A DNA stretch of 47,123 bases from Kribbella catacumbae DSM 19601 (lineage in GTDB: Bacteria; Actinomycetota; Actinomycetes; Propionibacteriales; Kribbellaceae), in contig NZ_AQUZ01000065.1 in the NCBI RefSeq assembly GCF_000372465.1, forward strand, positions 1 to 47,123. Direction: 5' to 3'. Of the stretch, positions 16,806 through 24,094 are shown one piece after another. The notes beneath the pieces are model-generated. The model ran no database searches and was not told where the DNA came from. It was given only the letters and a program-made list of their open reading frames with translations. Both the position numbers and the translations under genes were made by a program. Position 1 is the stretch's first letter; every line of letters begins with the position of its first letter.

Positions 16806-17376
16806 GCCCGCGATCCTCGCACTGGCCGGTCGCCACCAACTGTTGGATCGCCAGGAGGATCGCATCCCACGGAATCGGTCTTCCGTCTTCCTCACGAGGT
16901 TCCCTGAGAGGCCAGACATCCTCGCCATACAGGAGTTGCACGCCCGCGCCTCGCAGTACATCCAGATGCGACTGCCACGACGGATGCCGCGCATGCGCCG
17001 CATTCACCCGCGGAAACACCAACATCGGCGTACTGGCGACACTCTCACAAAGCACAGTCAACGCCTGGCTATCCCCAATCCCAAGCGCCAACTTAGCAAC
17101 CGTATTCGCCGACGCCGGCACAACAGCAAACACATCAACCTCCGGATGCGGCCGCGCCTCCCCAGGCAGCCGCCCCTCCGCCCGCACCGGCAGCCCGGTT
17201 ACAGCCTCAAGCTTGCCGATGTCACCAACATGCTCCAGCCACCGCCCAGCCGTCGGCGTCAAGCTGACCGCCACTGTGTGCCCCAAAGCAACCAACGGCT
17301 CAACCACCCCAACTCGCAGATGCTCGACACCCCCAGCCGAACTGGCAACGACCCCGATCACGCTGCTCTTGCCCAT
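16798..17376 (-). CDS. Flavoprotein of the phosphopantothenoylcysteine decarboxylase-like (HFCD) family
   Basis: A 192-residue protein of the homo-oligomeric flavin-containing Cys decarboxylase fold. It begins SVIGVVASSAGGVEHLRV and contains VDVFAVVPASANTVAKLALGIGD, the segment that normally holds the flavin and active-site residues (PASANT), and later FPRVNAAHARHP. Family members are CoaC-like or lantibiotic-type decarboxylases and other flavin enzymes; the substrate here is unknown. ATG 17374-17376 follows GAAGGGA by seven bases; TTG codons just upstream are less likely. It is the first gene of the flavoprotein-SDR-ABM operon, which suggests a small redox modification pathway. Confidence 0.82.
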   Translation of the reverse strand: MGKSSVIGVVASSAGGVEHLRVGVVEPLVALGHTVAVSLTPTAGRWLEHVGDIGKLEAVTGLPVRAEGRLPGEARPHPEVDVFAVVPASANTVAKLALGIGDSQALTVLCESVASTPMLVFPRVNAAHARHPSWQSHLDVLRGAGVQLLYGEDVWPLREPREEDGRPIPWDAILLAIQQLVATGQCEDRGHG

Positions 17377-17545
17377 CAACAAATCCCTTCAGGACGGTCG
17401 AACCTGGACCAATCCTCCCAGCCAAGTCGAGCAAGCGCTTCAGCCGAACGCGGCTACCTATCACGCCACCTCCTGTGGATAACTAAGGAGGGATCGGCAC
17501 CGCCGCGCCTATTCTGAAGGGAAGTTCGATGCGGAAGGATCTTTG

Positions 17546-17896
17546 ATGAACTCCGAAACGCCCCACCTACTCCCTGACGGCGAAACCGCCTGGGTGATCC
17601 CCACTGAGGAAGCCTCGAAACACCTGGCGAATCTGCTCCGCCTGTACCGCGAAGGTCAGGCCGAGCCCTTGATCTTCGGCGACGCCGGCCAGCCAGAGGC
17701 CGTCGTCATCCCGTTCACGGTTTGGCGCGCACTCGTTGCCGAAGCCACCGACGAGGAAGGCTTCGACTCCAGCTACTCGCTCGTGCGCCACAGGCTGGCG
17801 AATCCGCAGCCGTCGATACCGCTCGAGGACGTCGCCGCAGAGCTCGGATGGGATCTCGATGAAGACATCGACGATTCCGACCTGAAACCGCGATGA
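17546..17896 (+). CDS. Phd/YefM-like antitoxin
   Basis: A 116-residue acidic protein. WVIPTEEASKHLANLLRLYR followed by PLIFGDAGQPEAVVIPFTVW matches the N-terminal fold of Phd/YefM antitoxins, in which a strand-helix DNA-binding part ends with a strand rewritten as PxAVVIP. The acidic tail (DEDIDDSD) would neutralise the toxin. ATG 17546 follows GGAAGGA at six bases. Its stop overlaps the start of the next gene as ATGA, the usual arrangement of toxin-antitoxin operons, so it probably also represses the operon promoter. Confidence 0.78.
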   Translation: MNSETPHLLPDGETAWVIPTEEASKHLANLLRLYREGQAEPLIFGDAGQPEAVVIPFTVWRALVAEATDEEGFDSSYSLVRHRLANPQPSIPLEDVAAELGWDLDEDIDDSDLKPR

Positions 17897-18522
17897 CGCA
17901 GTACCGCCTCCTGGTCCGACCGGAGGTGATGCAGCAATTGAAAGCCCTACAACGAGCCGCCGAGTCACAACAGCCCGGCGGGCTTCGCGATCGCGAGCTC
18001 CGAGCCCTCAGACTAGGCCTCCGAGCCCTGGCCAACGGCCAGGAGGAAAGCTTCAACGGCAAGCGCCTCCGCCACGCCACTCACGATCTCAGCGACTGCG
18101 CCGAGATCAAGCTCTCCGCGATTCCCGAATCGCGTGGCAACCAGGAACTCGGCCCTTCCCATCGCCTCCTGTACCGCGAGTTCGAACCCGAGGACGGCGG
18201 CCCGCCGTACCGCGAAGTGATCTCCTTCGAACCTCGCAAGGACGACCGCCCTTTCCAAGTCGCCGCCACCCGACTGGGCCGCCAACTCGGCTACAAACTC
18301 CAAACCCTCCACGCCAGCGCTGACTCGCGCACCACCCTGAGCCCTACCTCCACCGGTGGACCGGCCCCAATCCGCCAACCCCTCCCACCGGACCTACGCA
18401 AAGCCCTCGCCGCAGCCTCCAACGTCGCCCCGGCCCACGGCGCCGTCAATATGCCTCTCGCCGGCACCACTCGACCCGCCTTGCATCGAGATGGCCCACC
18501 TGAGTCAGACCGGCAGCGCTAA
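17893..18522 (+). CDS. RelE/ParE-like toxin candidate with a long C-terminal tail
   Basis: A 209-residue basic protein. The N-terminus YRLLVRPEVMQQLKAL and the strands SHRLLYREF, YREVISFEPRKD and VAATRLGRQL follow the RelE/ParE fold, with an insertion compared with the usual 90-residue toxins. Residues about 141-209 form a Pro/Ala/Ser-rich tail with no recognisable domain. Toxins of this fold cut mRNA on the ribosome or poison gyrase; which one cannot be told here. Gene order (antitoxin first, four-base overlap) supports the assignment. The tail is unusual and could be a later extension. Confidence 0.72.
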   Translation: MTQYRLLVRPEVMQQLKALQRAAESQQPGGLRDRELRALRLGLRALANGQEESFNGKRLRHATHDLSDCAEIKLSAIPESRGNQELGPSHRLLYREFEPEDGGPPYREVISFEPRKDDRPFQVAATRLGRQLGYKLQTLHASADSRTTLSPTSTGGPAPIRQPLPPDLRKALAAASNVAPAHGAVNMPLAGTTRPALHRDGPPESDRQR

Positions 18523-18542
18523 CCGCTCCCGTACTTCGCCCC

Positions 18543-19574
18543 TCACGCAGCCTGGAGCGAGGTGAGATAGGCCAGATGGTGAGAGGTCCCGATGGCTACC
18601 GGCTTGCTGTTCGAGCCCAGGGCGTTCCCCATCCCGACTGCCGCACGAGATATCTCGTTGTCACCCCATGAGAACCCGGGCCCTGTGAAGCTGTCCGACT
18701 CGGCCAGGCTCCGACAGACTCTCTCCGTGGTCGGAGCGCGATCGGTCGGATTCTTCATCCGCTCGCGAACGAAGAGCCAATGCTCCGGGCAGGTGTACTT
18801 CATGTTCACGTGGTTACTACGGAAGTTCAGTCCTGGCCCAGGGTGCACGACGCCGTAGTCGCCCAGCCGAACCTGCCCGACTCCACCATCGACCGCACGC
18901 CACAACAGCTCCTCGAACCGCGGCCGCTCCCACAGCGCCGTCTGATCCAGCGTGGCGGGAACGGGACCGCTCAACAGCGTCAGCGACCTGAACTGCCCGA
19001 ACTTGCCCAGGTCATCGAACGTCAATGAAGCCCAGTCGACGGCCTGAGGGGTGAAACTATCGACGTACTGCAGGTCCAGGATCAGATCAAGGTTCTCGAC
19101 AGCTACCTCAAGGCCCACGATCACCCGCTCGAGCTCTGTGGGCTCCGCACTGGCCCGCCGGACGCGAACGGCTCCTCCGGCACCCAACTCATTGCATAGC
19201 CGACCGATCCACGCGACCTGATTGGCCGGCGAACCGGTCCGGACGACGGGGATGAACGGGACCTGCTCAGGATCCAGAAGGTCGACCGCCTGGAGGCCGT
19301 CAGTCAACTCGGCGAGACCACCAGGTATCTCACCACCGACAGTGGGCACGCCCTTCAGCTCGGTCGCATCAACCATGATCAGCTGACCGAACTCGTAGAG
19401 CCTCCTTGCGACCTTCACCAATTGCCGAATCTCACCCTCAGGTGAATCCTTGGCCCCATCCAACTCGAGCAGCGGCTGAACGCTACCCCCATCTGGCAGC
19501 GCATTGAGCGCGGCGAACTCGCCTTGCTTCGCCCGAAGCGCCACGAGCGTCCCGAATTCCCCAGCCGCAGCCAT
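18543..19574 (-). CDS. T4 beta protein family member
   Basis: A 343-residue protein. It begins with VALRAKQGEFAALNAL and then VQPLLELDG, the conserved N-terminal pattern (K.GE..AL..L, PLLE) of the family named after a phage T4 protein, called beta family or T4 beta (PF14350). The body has several LxLDL and FxPVVRTG strands, as in a TIM-barrel-like fold, and a C-terminal WLFVRERMK segment. The biochemical role of the family is not established; members are frequent in accessory and defence regions. ATG 19572-19574 has a strong GGAGG site five bases upstream, so the longer GTG start at 19601 is rejected. Confidence 0.75.
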   Translation of the reverse strand: MAAAGEFGTLVALRAKQGEFAALNALPDGGSVQPLLELDGAKDSPEGEIRQLVKVARRLYEFGQLIMVDATELKGVPTVGGEIPGGLAELTDGLQAVDLLDPEQVPFIPVVRTGSPANQVAWIGRLCNELGAGGAVRVRRASAEPTELERVIVGLEVAVENLDLILDLQYVDSFTPQAVDWASLTFDDLGKFGQFRSLTLLSGPVPATLDQTALWERPRFEELLWRAVDGGVGQVRLGDYGVVHPGPGLNFRSNHVNMKYTCPEHWLFVRERMKNPTDRAPTTERVCRSLAESDSFTGPGFSWGDNEISRAAVGMGNALGSNSKPVAIGTSHHLAYLTSLQAA

Positions 19575-19786
19575 CGCCACCTCCGGTCGCCGATCGTTCA
19601 CGCTAAGTCACATTCGACCAGCGTAGATCGGGACAGCTCGCCTCGCACCCGCCGGTGGCGATTCGTCGCCATCCGGAGCCCAATGACACCGATCGCCAAC
19701 CTCGGGCACAGCCTCCGCCAGCTCCGATGAATTCCATCCGGTCTGCGCGTAAAGCGCCTTCCGCACCAAGCGCGACAGACGCGCGG

Positions 19787-20203
19787 CTACTTAGCGCCGG
19801 ACCGAGAGGGGTGCCAACTGGGCAGGTGAGCGGCGTCGCGAGGATAGGCCCGCTGATCGTCCTCAAGGAGATCGTCAGACGCCTCGCCGTCAAACGGCGG
19901 CGTCTCATAATCGAACTCCGCCTCGAGCCCGTCCACGGGGCTCAACACGAACACAGCGTTGTACCAGGTACCCGAGCCCTCGTTGTACATGGCATCCCGA
20001 AGGTCATCGCAAAGCATCTGCGCCTCTACGTCGAGGCTGAGCGAACCATCGACCGAGCCATCCAACATCTCAATCGCCAACTGCGTATCCATCGTGGCCG
20101 CCACCGCGGACACCTTCAGCACAGCTCGCCCCCATCCTTCAGGAACCACTTTGGCCATGGCCGAACCGATGGTATCCAGAACTGCTTGGTCAGGAATCGG
20201 CAT
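19787..20203 (-). CDS. YezG-like immunity protein, left cassette
   Basis: A 138-residue acidic protein with the signature GSGTWYNAVFVLSPV, FDYETPPFDG, DDQRAYPRDAAHLPSWHP. This matches the YezG/DUF600 immunity family, which neutralises LXG/YeeF-type nuclease toxins. It overlaps the end of the nuclease toxin gene by 14 bases, as expected for toxin and immunity in one operon. A homologue of exactly the same length is in the right cassette (35569-35985) and a frameshifted third copy is at 37892-38345. Confidence 0.8.
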   Translation of the reverse strand: MPIPDQAVLDTIGSAMAKVVPEGWGRAVLKVSAVAATMDTQLAIEMLDGSVDGSLSLDVEAQMLCDDLRDAMYNEGSGTWYNAVFVLSPVDGLEAEFDYETPPFDGEASDDLLEDDQRAYPRDAAHLPSWHPSRSGAK

Positions 20204-21035
20204 CGTTGGCCTCCCGTGTTCGGCGTGGCGTATTGCGGATGGTTTGCTGCTTGACGACCCCGTTGATCGAGTACCTCAGCGCGATCACGTCGGGACGATT
20301 CTTGCTGGTCCGATAGACAAGGTCGATCTGGACCTCCACATCTTGGCCGGCTTCGAGCGCTGTCCTCCAGGCATTCTCGGCCTTCTTGTAGGCGCTGAGA
20401 TTGACCTTACTTCCCATCATCGGTACCAGATTCATCATCCCGACCGGCCCGCGAAAGATCCGCGCGAAAAGGTGGCCGGCGTGATCGCCCGGGAGCTTGT
20501 CAGCCAACTTGCGCTGAGCCGCCGTGTCTCGGGGATGCATCACATCGACGATGTCCAGCAACGCCTTCGCCCGTACGACCCGGCCAGCCTCGTCGGTCTC
20601 ATAGGTGAATCGGCCGTCGACCCTCACTGTCTTCTTTACGGGAGGCCGATCCAGAAGGTCCTTGTGATCCGGGTTAGTCGTTGATAGTTCGAGGATCGAG
20701 TCCGAGGTCCTTCTCCCTGTGCTCACTGCATCTGGGCGACTCGCGCACGGCGGTGTTCCAGGTGCCCGCACGCCGGCCACCATGCGGTCCGCCCAGGCTC
20801 GAGCCTTTGGCGGCGTCTCGGAGGCAAGGTGTGCAGCCAACTCGCAGGCATCAGCGGCCGCCGCCAGCTGATAGGCCGCCTGCCGCGCAGCGGGGTTGCC
20901 TGATGCAAAGTCCGCGATGAAGGACGCGTTGTCTCTGCACTGCGCCGCGAGCCGGCGAAGGTAGCCAACCATCGCCGGCACCTGGTCTAGGCACTCAACC
21001 AGGCCCTGAGCTACTCGCTGCAGCTCGGAAGGCAT
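20190..21035 (-). CDS. Nuclease toxin with a DNA/RNA non-specific endonuclease domain, left cassette
   Basis: A 281-residue protein. Residues about 1-90 are helical (SELQRVAQGLVECLDQVPAM and onward) and probably act as a secretion or partner-binding module. Residues about 150-281 form the endonuclease: LPGDHAGHLFARIFRG holds the DxxH-like catalytic histidines of the beta-beta-alpha-metal fold, followed by MNLVPM and the helix AYKKAENAWRTALEAG. This is the Endonuclea_NS_2 pattern found at the C-terminus of YeeF-type toxins. ATG 21033-21035 lies five bases after the small helical gene. The immunity gene overlaps its 3' end. The right cassette has a close homologue of 300 residues. Confidence 0.82.
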   Translation of the reverse strand: MPSELQRVAQGLVECLDQVPAMVGYLRRLAAQCRDNASFIADFASGNPAARQAAYQLAAAADACELAAHLASETPPKARAWADRMVAGVRAPGTPPCASRPDAVSTGRRTSDSILELSTTNPDHKDLLDRPPVKKTVRVDGRFTYETDEAGRVVRAKALLDIVDVMHPRDTAAQRKLADKLPGDHAGHLFARIFRGPVGMMNLVPMMGSKVNLSAYKKAENAWRTALEAGQDVEVQIDLVYRTSKNRPDVIALRYSINGVVKQQTIRNTPRRTREANDADS

Positions 21036-21040
21036 TCGCG

Positions 21041-21301
21041 CTAGATCTGATTCGCATAGCTGGCACAACCCGCCGCGGCGATCTGGAGAGTCTGTACTGC
21101 GTCGCCTACAGCCTTGCTGGCCGCATCGAGCAACTGACAGATGTCGCGATCGGTGCCTGTCGCAGAACCGGCGATCAGCGCTTGAACCAGGGCACTGCTC
21201 TGGCCGAAGTTGTTCTGGAAACCTCCCAGGCTGCCCGCCGCCCGATTCGCTTCCATCGACATGTGATGCAGCTGTTCTTTCAACTGCTGTACGGCTGACA
21301 T
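21041..21301 (-). CDS. 86-residue helical protein, WXG100/LXG-like partner, left cassette
   Basis: A protein of 86 residues predicted to be two long helices. It shares 53 of 86 positions (ungapped hand count) with the small protein of the right cassette. There is no clear WXG motif; a glycine-rich turn SLGGFQ sits about where one would fall. It is the first gene of the cassette, so it is probably a type VII secretion-like partner or chaperone for the nuclease. GAGGAG five bases before ATG 21299-21301 fixes the start. Confidence 0.7.
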   Translation of the reverse strand: MSAVQQLKEQLHHMSMEANRAAGSLGGFQNNFGQSSALVQALIAGSATGTDRDICQLLDAASKAVGDAVQTLQIAAAGCASYANQI

Positions 21302-21386
21302 CGCTACTCCTCGAGGTTCAGACCAAGTCAATGCCTCCATGTTGGGCGGAGCGCTCCGGCGGGGAAATTGACCGAATCCGTGGACT

Positions 21387-21438
21387 CGTTCCACAGTTCG
21401 GAAGCATCCCGCTACCCTCTGTGGGTGGCGTTCCACAG
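21387..21438. repeat. Direct repeat CGTTCCACAG, two copies 42 bases apart
   Basis: CGTTCCACAG occurs at 21387-21396 and 21429-21438. The 42-base period equals four turns of the helix, so the copies face the same side of the DNA. They lie between the divergent left toxin cassette and the HTH-SLOG operon and could be binding sites for the HTH-SLOG protein itself. Confidence 0.4.
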
Positions 21439-21450
21439 CTGGGGAGATGC

Positions 21451-22389
21451 GTGACTCGTCGAAGGATGTTCGATCCGGGCGTCGTACCGGCCTCGTTTTG
21501 GCGCGAGGACGTCGTACAGGTTGCGCTGGCCCGGCGTGATGTCGCCGAACTCTTCCGGGCTTACCTGACGCAGTTCACGGATTGCACTCAGACCCAGTTG
21601 GCCTTGCTCACCCAGCATGATCGATCGGATGTGTCGAACTGGATTCGTGGCAGTCGCCACGGTCAGGTATCCGACATCAACGTGTTGACTCGCATCGCCG
21701 AGGGCCTACGGATTCCTGACAGCGCACGGATCCTGATGGGTTTGGCGCCCGCGGATGCCTTGGTGTCGTCTATCCGAGACGAGCGGGAGCTAGCTGATGC
21801 CGACCTACAGCTTGTGCCGAACGCAAGGCGGCGTGTTGACGGAGCGGATTCGTCTAGCACACGAATCGCGATCTGCGGCAGTCGAACGTCCTCTGCCAAC
21901 CATCAAGTCCTCGACGCAGCCGTGAGGTCCCTGGCTCGGCTTGTCATGGTGCGGCGGCTTTTGGTTAACCATGGACCGATTGGCGTGGGCATCGAAGTGA
22001 TCACTCACATCGCGGATCACTACCAGCCCCCGGGCCTGCGCGCGGCGGTCGCGATCTTCGGCCGTCGCAACGTCATCCTGGACGCAGAGTACGTCGTCTT
22101 CGTCGGAGGCGGTAACGGAACTCAAGCTGAAGCGGACATCGCCATGTCGCTTGGCAAGCGGATCCTGCCGCTCGGTGCCAGTGGCGGCTCATCTAAGGCC
22201 ATTTACCAGCAGATCCTCCGTACGACGCAGCTGTCTGATTGGATGTCCGACGGAACGCGGGCGGCACTGGAAAGCTGCGCGAACCTCGCCCCTGACACCG
22301 GGCCGGGCGACATAACCCGGGTCACGGATGATTTTGTTGACCTCATCGACAACCTTGTCGACGCCGACCAAGGAGACCTGCGTGACTGA
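21451..22389 (+). CDS. HTH domain fused to a SLOG (LOG-like) nucleotide-binding domain
   Basis: A 312-residue protein. Residues about 30-95 form an XRE-like HTH (TQTQLALLTQHDRSDVSNWI). After a linker, residues about 130-280 form a Rossmann-like SLOG/LOG domain: it starts RIAICGSRTSS and carries FVGGGNGTQAEADIAMSLGK near residues 217-236, the GGGxGT..E signature that binds nucleotide phosphates or cleaves N-glycosidic bonds. The start is GTG 21451 after GGGGAG; ATG 21466 is an alternative. It overlaps the reductase gene by eight bases and begins a tightly packed three-gene operon. It probably senses, or cleaves, a nucleotide and regulates the operon. Confidence 0.78.
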   Translation: MTRRRMFDPGVVPASFWREDVVQVALARRDVAELFRAYLTQFTDCTQTQLALLTQHDRSDVSNWIRGSRHGQVSDINVLTRIAEGLRIPDSARILMGLAPADALVSSIRDERELADADLQLVPNARRRVDGADSSSTRIAICGSRTSSANHQVLDAAVRSLARLVMVRRLLVNHGPIGVGIEVITHIADHYQPPGLRAAVAIFGRRNVILDAEYVVFVGGGNGTQAEADIAMSLGKRILPLGASGGSSKAIYQQILRTTQLSDWMSDGTRAALESCANLAPDTGPGDITRVTDDFVDLIDNLVDADQGDLRD

Positions 22390-23071
22390 TCGACCCTCCG
22401 TCTTGCTGTCGGTGGCAGCTTCGATCGACGGCTACATCGACGACAACACCGATCAGCGACTCCTGCTGTCTAACGACGAGGACTTCGATCGAGTCGACGA
22501 GGTCCGAGCGGGAGTCGATGCAATTCTGGTCGGCGCCAATACGATCCGCCGAGACAACCCTCGCCTGCTCGTCCGCTCAGCCGAGCGGCGTGAGCAGCGC
22601 CAGGCGGCTGGCCTGACAGAGTCGCCGATCAAGGTGACAATCAGCGCCAGTGGAAACCTGGATCCTTCGGCCAGCTTCTTCAGCACAGGCGACGTCGACA
22701 AGATCGTTTATGTCCCGAGCTCCGCGTCCGCTAAGGCCACCCAGACCCTCGGAGAGATCGCCACGGTCGTCGACAGCGGCCCCACTGTCGACCTCGCATT
22801 CGTCCTTGATGACCTCGGGAGGCGCGGCATCAAGCGGCTCATGGTCGAGGGCGGTGGAACCATGCACACCCAGTTCTTGTCCGCAGGTCTCGCAGACGAA
22901 ATCCACCTCGTAGTAGCGCCGTTCCTCATCGGCGATAGCACAGCTCCCCGCTTCATCAGCGATGCCAAGTTTCCGCAGAACTCATCACATCGGATGAATC
23001 TGGCCGAGGTGAAGCAAATCGGCGACGTGGTCCTGCTGCGTTACCTCCCGCGCGGAGCCGCCAGTGTCTGA
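22382..23071 (+). CDS. RibD C-terminal domain-like reductase
   Basis: A 229-residue member of the dihydrofolate-reductase-like RibD_C family. The N-terminal strand SVLLSVAASIDGYIDD, the segment DAILVGANTIRRDNPRLLVR and the NADPH loop LMVEGGGTMHTQFL are diagnostic. In riboflavin synthesis this domain reduces the ribosyl side chain of a pyrimidine; stand-alone members act on other substrates. GTG 22382 follows AAGGAG. It overlaps the SLOG gene and the deaminase gene by eight bases each, so the three proteins are likely made together. A decayed paralogue is at 26031-26400. Confidence 0.88.
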   Translation: MTDRPSVLLSVAASIDGYIDDNTDQRLLLSNDEDFDRVDEVRAGVDAILVGANTIRRDNPRLLVRSAERREQRQAAGLTESPIKVTISASGNLDPSASFFSTGDVDKIVYVPSSASAKATQTLGEIATVVDSGPTVDLAFVLDDLGRRGIKRLMVEGGGTMHTQFLSAGLADEIHLVVAPFLIGDSTAPRFISDAKFPQNSSHRMNLAEVKQIGDVVLLRYLPRGAASV

Positions 23072-23513
23072 GCTCGACGACCGCAAGTGGCTTCGGCAAG
23101 CCATCGATCTCTCCCGGTCGTGCCCACCCTCCGAGACAGCCTTCTCAGTCGGCGCGATCATCGTCAGTGCCGACGGGGAGGTCCTCTCAGAAGGCTACTC
23201 CCGAGAGACTGACCCGCATGACCACGCCGAGGAAGTGGCCATCGCCAAGCTTGCCGACACCGGCGCATCGCTGGCCGACGGCACGATCTACACCAGCCTC
23301 GAACCCTGCAGCAAACGCGCCTCCCGACCGCGGACCTGCACGGAACTCATCATCGCCGCTGGCATCGGCCGCGTAGTACTGGCATGGCGCGAACCCTCCC
23401 TCTTCGTCGACTGTGAAGGCGTGGAACTCCTCACCACCGCCGGCCTACAGGTCATCGAGTACCCCGACTTGGCCAATGCCGTCCGCCAAGTCAACGCCCA
23501 CCTGCTCGCCTGA
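23064..23513 (+). CDS. RibD/dCMP-type zinc deaminase
   Basis: A 149-residue cytidine-deaminase-fold protein. Zinc ligand and proton shuttle are His54 and Glu56 in DHAEEVAI; the other zinc ligands are Cys82 and Cys92 in EPCSKRASRPRTC, one residue longer between the cysteines than the common PCxxxxxxPPC of RibD. A pyrimidine or purine amino group should be hydrolysed. Together with the upstream RibD_C-like reductase it reconstitutes a split RibD, but the presence of a SLOG regulator and the lack of other riboflavin genes argue against a housekeeping role. GTG 23064 overlaps the reductase stop region by eight bases. Confidence 0.86.
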   Translation: MSELDDRKWLRQAIDLSRSCPPSETAFSVGAIIVSADGEVLSEGYSRETDPHDHAEEVAIAKLADTGASLADGTIYTSLEPCSKRASRPRTCTELIIAAGIGRVVLAWREPSLFVDCEGVELLTTAGLQVIEYPDLANAVRQVNAHLLA

Positions 23514-23515
23514 TC

Positions 23516-23590
23516 TCAGACGAGGTCGGGCGCGATCCAGGCAGTGTTGACGGGCAGCACCTCAACCGACTTTGGCACCTGCGGGCGCAT
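23516..23590 (-). pseudogene. 3' relic of an ABM-domain gene
   Basis: The minus-strand frame ends PKSVEVLPVNTAWIAPDLV, closely matching the C-terminus of the intact ABM gene at 15724-16056 (QSVEVLPVDDAWGTADLF). Nothing upstream continues the domain, so only the tail of a former second copy remains between the deaminase and the MazG-like gene. Confidence 0.65.
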
Positions 23591-23600
23591 CTCCGGTTGG

Positions 23601-23948
23601 TTAAATCTTCTCCGGCGCCTCGCCGTGGACCTCCGCGGCTGGGAATCGTTCGGCTGAGTTCTCGAGCTTCTTCCTGGTGGCCTCAGCCAGGTCGACATCC
23701 AGTACATCGGCTAAGCGGACGAGGTACGCAAGTACGTCCGCCATCTCTTCCCCGACCCGCTGACGCAGCGGGTCGGCGGCAGCCAGTTGCACAGCACGAT
23801 CCGCTGGCAACCACTGGAACAGCTCCGCCAGCTCACCGACCTCGCCGACCAGGGCCAGCACCAGCGACTTCGGATCATGGAACTTCGCCCAGTCGCGCTC
23901 ATCGGTAAAGGCCCGCATCCGGTCTCGCAGCTCATTCAAATCTGACAC
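23601..23948 (-). CDS. MazG-like nucleotide pyrophosphohydrolase
   Basis: A 115-residue all-alpha NTP pyrophosphatase. LVGEVGELAELFQWLP provides the first ExxE metal-binding motif and EEMADVLAYLVRLADVLDVD the second EExxD motif, as in the MazG/RS21-C6 dCTP pyrophosphatase family. It hydrolyses non-canonical or excess NTPs to NMPs. The start is GTG 23946-23948 with no obvious ribosome-binding site. It is the only minus-strand gene between the SLOG operon and the DUF2075 gene; nucleotide clean-up in this setting could be part of anti-phage metabolism, which is inference. Confidence 0.85.
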   Translation of the reverse strand: MSDLNELRDRMRAFTDERDWAKFHDPKSLVLALVGEVGELAELFQWLPADRAVQLAAADPLRQRVGEEMADVLAYLVRLADVLDVDLAEATRKKLENSAERFPAAEVHGEAPEKI

Positions 23949-24094
23949 GCCGCGAGCATGACACGGCTCCCACCGCGGACGCTCAGTGGATAGAGTCTGT
24001 GGCGCGGCCCGACGGGCTTCCGCCGAGCGTCAGCGTTCACAGGACATGCCCCCACCCGCACGACTCTGTTCGTGCTGCCTGGGGGACTTCACCC

